A stretch of DNA of 5,504 nucleotides from positions 1 to 5,504 of the forward strand of contig JAKADJ010000193.1 of the NCBI GenBank assembly GCA_021820645.1, read 5' to 3'. Position numbers and translations under genes: made by a program. Of the stretch, positions 5,373 to 5,504 are shown piece after piece. How positions within the stretch are numbered: the first letter of the stretch is position 1; each line of letters starts with the position of its first letter. The notes below the pieces were generated by a model. It was given only the letters and a program-made list of their open reading frames with translations. It was not told the DNA's origin and searched no databases. The stretch comes from Bacillota bacterium (GTDB taxonomy: Bacteria > Bacillota_E > Sulfobacillia > Sulfobacillales > Sulfobacillaceae).

Positions 5373-5504
5373 ATGGGACTCAGTTTATTAACGGAAGACG
5401 AAAATGCGATACGAGATGCGATTCATACCCTGGTCCAAAACACCATCGCAACCACCTCAGCCGAGTATGATCGGACCCAAGCCTTCCCTGGAAAGAAGGT
5501 AGAG
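5373..5504 (+). CDS. Acyl-CoA dehydrogenase N-terminus, 3'-truncated by the window
   Basis: ATG 5373 lies 3 nt after the meaB stop, and GGGGG at 5360-5364 sits 8 nt upstream as its ribosome binding site. The 44 visible residues run to the last base: GLSLLTEDENAIRDAIHTLV, then AEYDRTQAFP. The pattern of an LTE(D/E)xxAIRD helix followed by a EYDRTxxFP segment is the N-terminal helical start of acyl-CoA dehydrogenases, FAD enzymes of about 380 residues that form an alpha,beta double bond in acyl-CoA thioesters. None of the FAD-binding or catalytic residues are inside the window, so substrate specificity cannot be judged. Operon position with the mutase subunit and MeaB suggests a short or branched-chain acyl-CoA substrate. 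Confidence 0.85.
   Translation, partial: MGLSLLTEDENAIRDAIHTLVQNTIATTSAEYDRTQAFPGKKVE

Noticed and set aside
1..5504. CRISPR array, tRNA or rRNA genes
   Set aside because: No regularly spaced repeats of CRISPR type and no tRNA-like cloverleaf or rRNA signature were noticed by eye on either strand.

Overview
The window looks like chromosomal DNA of a moderately GC-rich Gram-positive bacterium. This is inferred from strong AGGAGG-type ribosome binding sites, GTG starts, near-consensus sigma-70/sigma-A promoters, and acyl-CoA metabolism genes of a kind common in acidophilic or thermophilic Firmicutes (Sulfobacillus/Alicyclobacillus-like). The genus is a guess. The window has two metabolic edges and a patchwork, mobile-element-rich middle.

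Left edge (1-597, +): the effector-binding part of an IclR-family transcriptional regulator, cut at its 5' end by the window. Next (about 598-1121) is a non-coding stretch. It carries a decayed DDE-transposase N-terminus on the minus strand (about 996 down to 674, at least one frameshift) and several strong dyads, among them a near-perfect 38-bp hairpin at 1009-1046. An intact minus-strand gene (1122-2375) encodes an AAA/DUF4143 ATPase. It has its own near-consensus promoter (TTGACA-17-AATAAT) and a ribosome binding site that places the start at GTG 2375.

Middle (2440-3980): 1.5 kb without an intact gene. From about 2890, possibly 2804, to 3300 the sequence looks like the structured 5' RNA of a group II intron. 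It leads through an excellent ribosome binding site into the N-terminus of an intron-encoded reverse transcriptase/maturase (3301-3477). That reading frame carries an in-frame TGA and is soon lost, so the intron is dead or truncated. From 3478 to about 3956 there are only broken protein-like frames. One of them faintly recalls molybdopterin oxidoreductases.

Right edge (4030-5504, +): a tight operon with its own promoter just upstream. It encodes a B12-binding small subunit of a methylmalonyl-CoA-type mutase, a MeaB GTPase chaperone (4-bp ATGA overlap), and the N-terminus of an acyl-CoA dehydrogenase starting 3 nt after the meaB stop. B12-binding subunit plus MeaB plus acyl-CoA dehydrogenase indicates carbon-skeleton rearrangement of short or branched acyl-CoAs, for example in propionyl-CoA, branched-chain or odd-chain catabolism. 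The catalytic mutase subunit is not in the window. The IclR regulator may once have been adjacent to this operon and could regulate it, with the mobile patchwork inserted between them. I found no clear new system; the most unusual material is the group II intron relic and the unexplained broken frames next to it.
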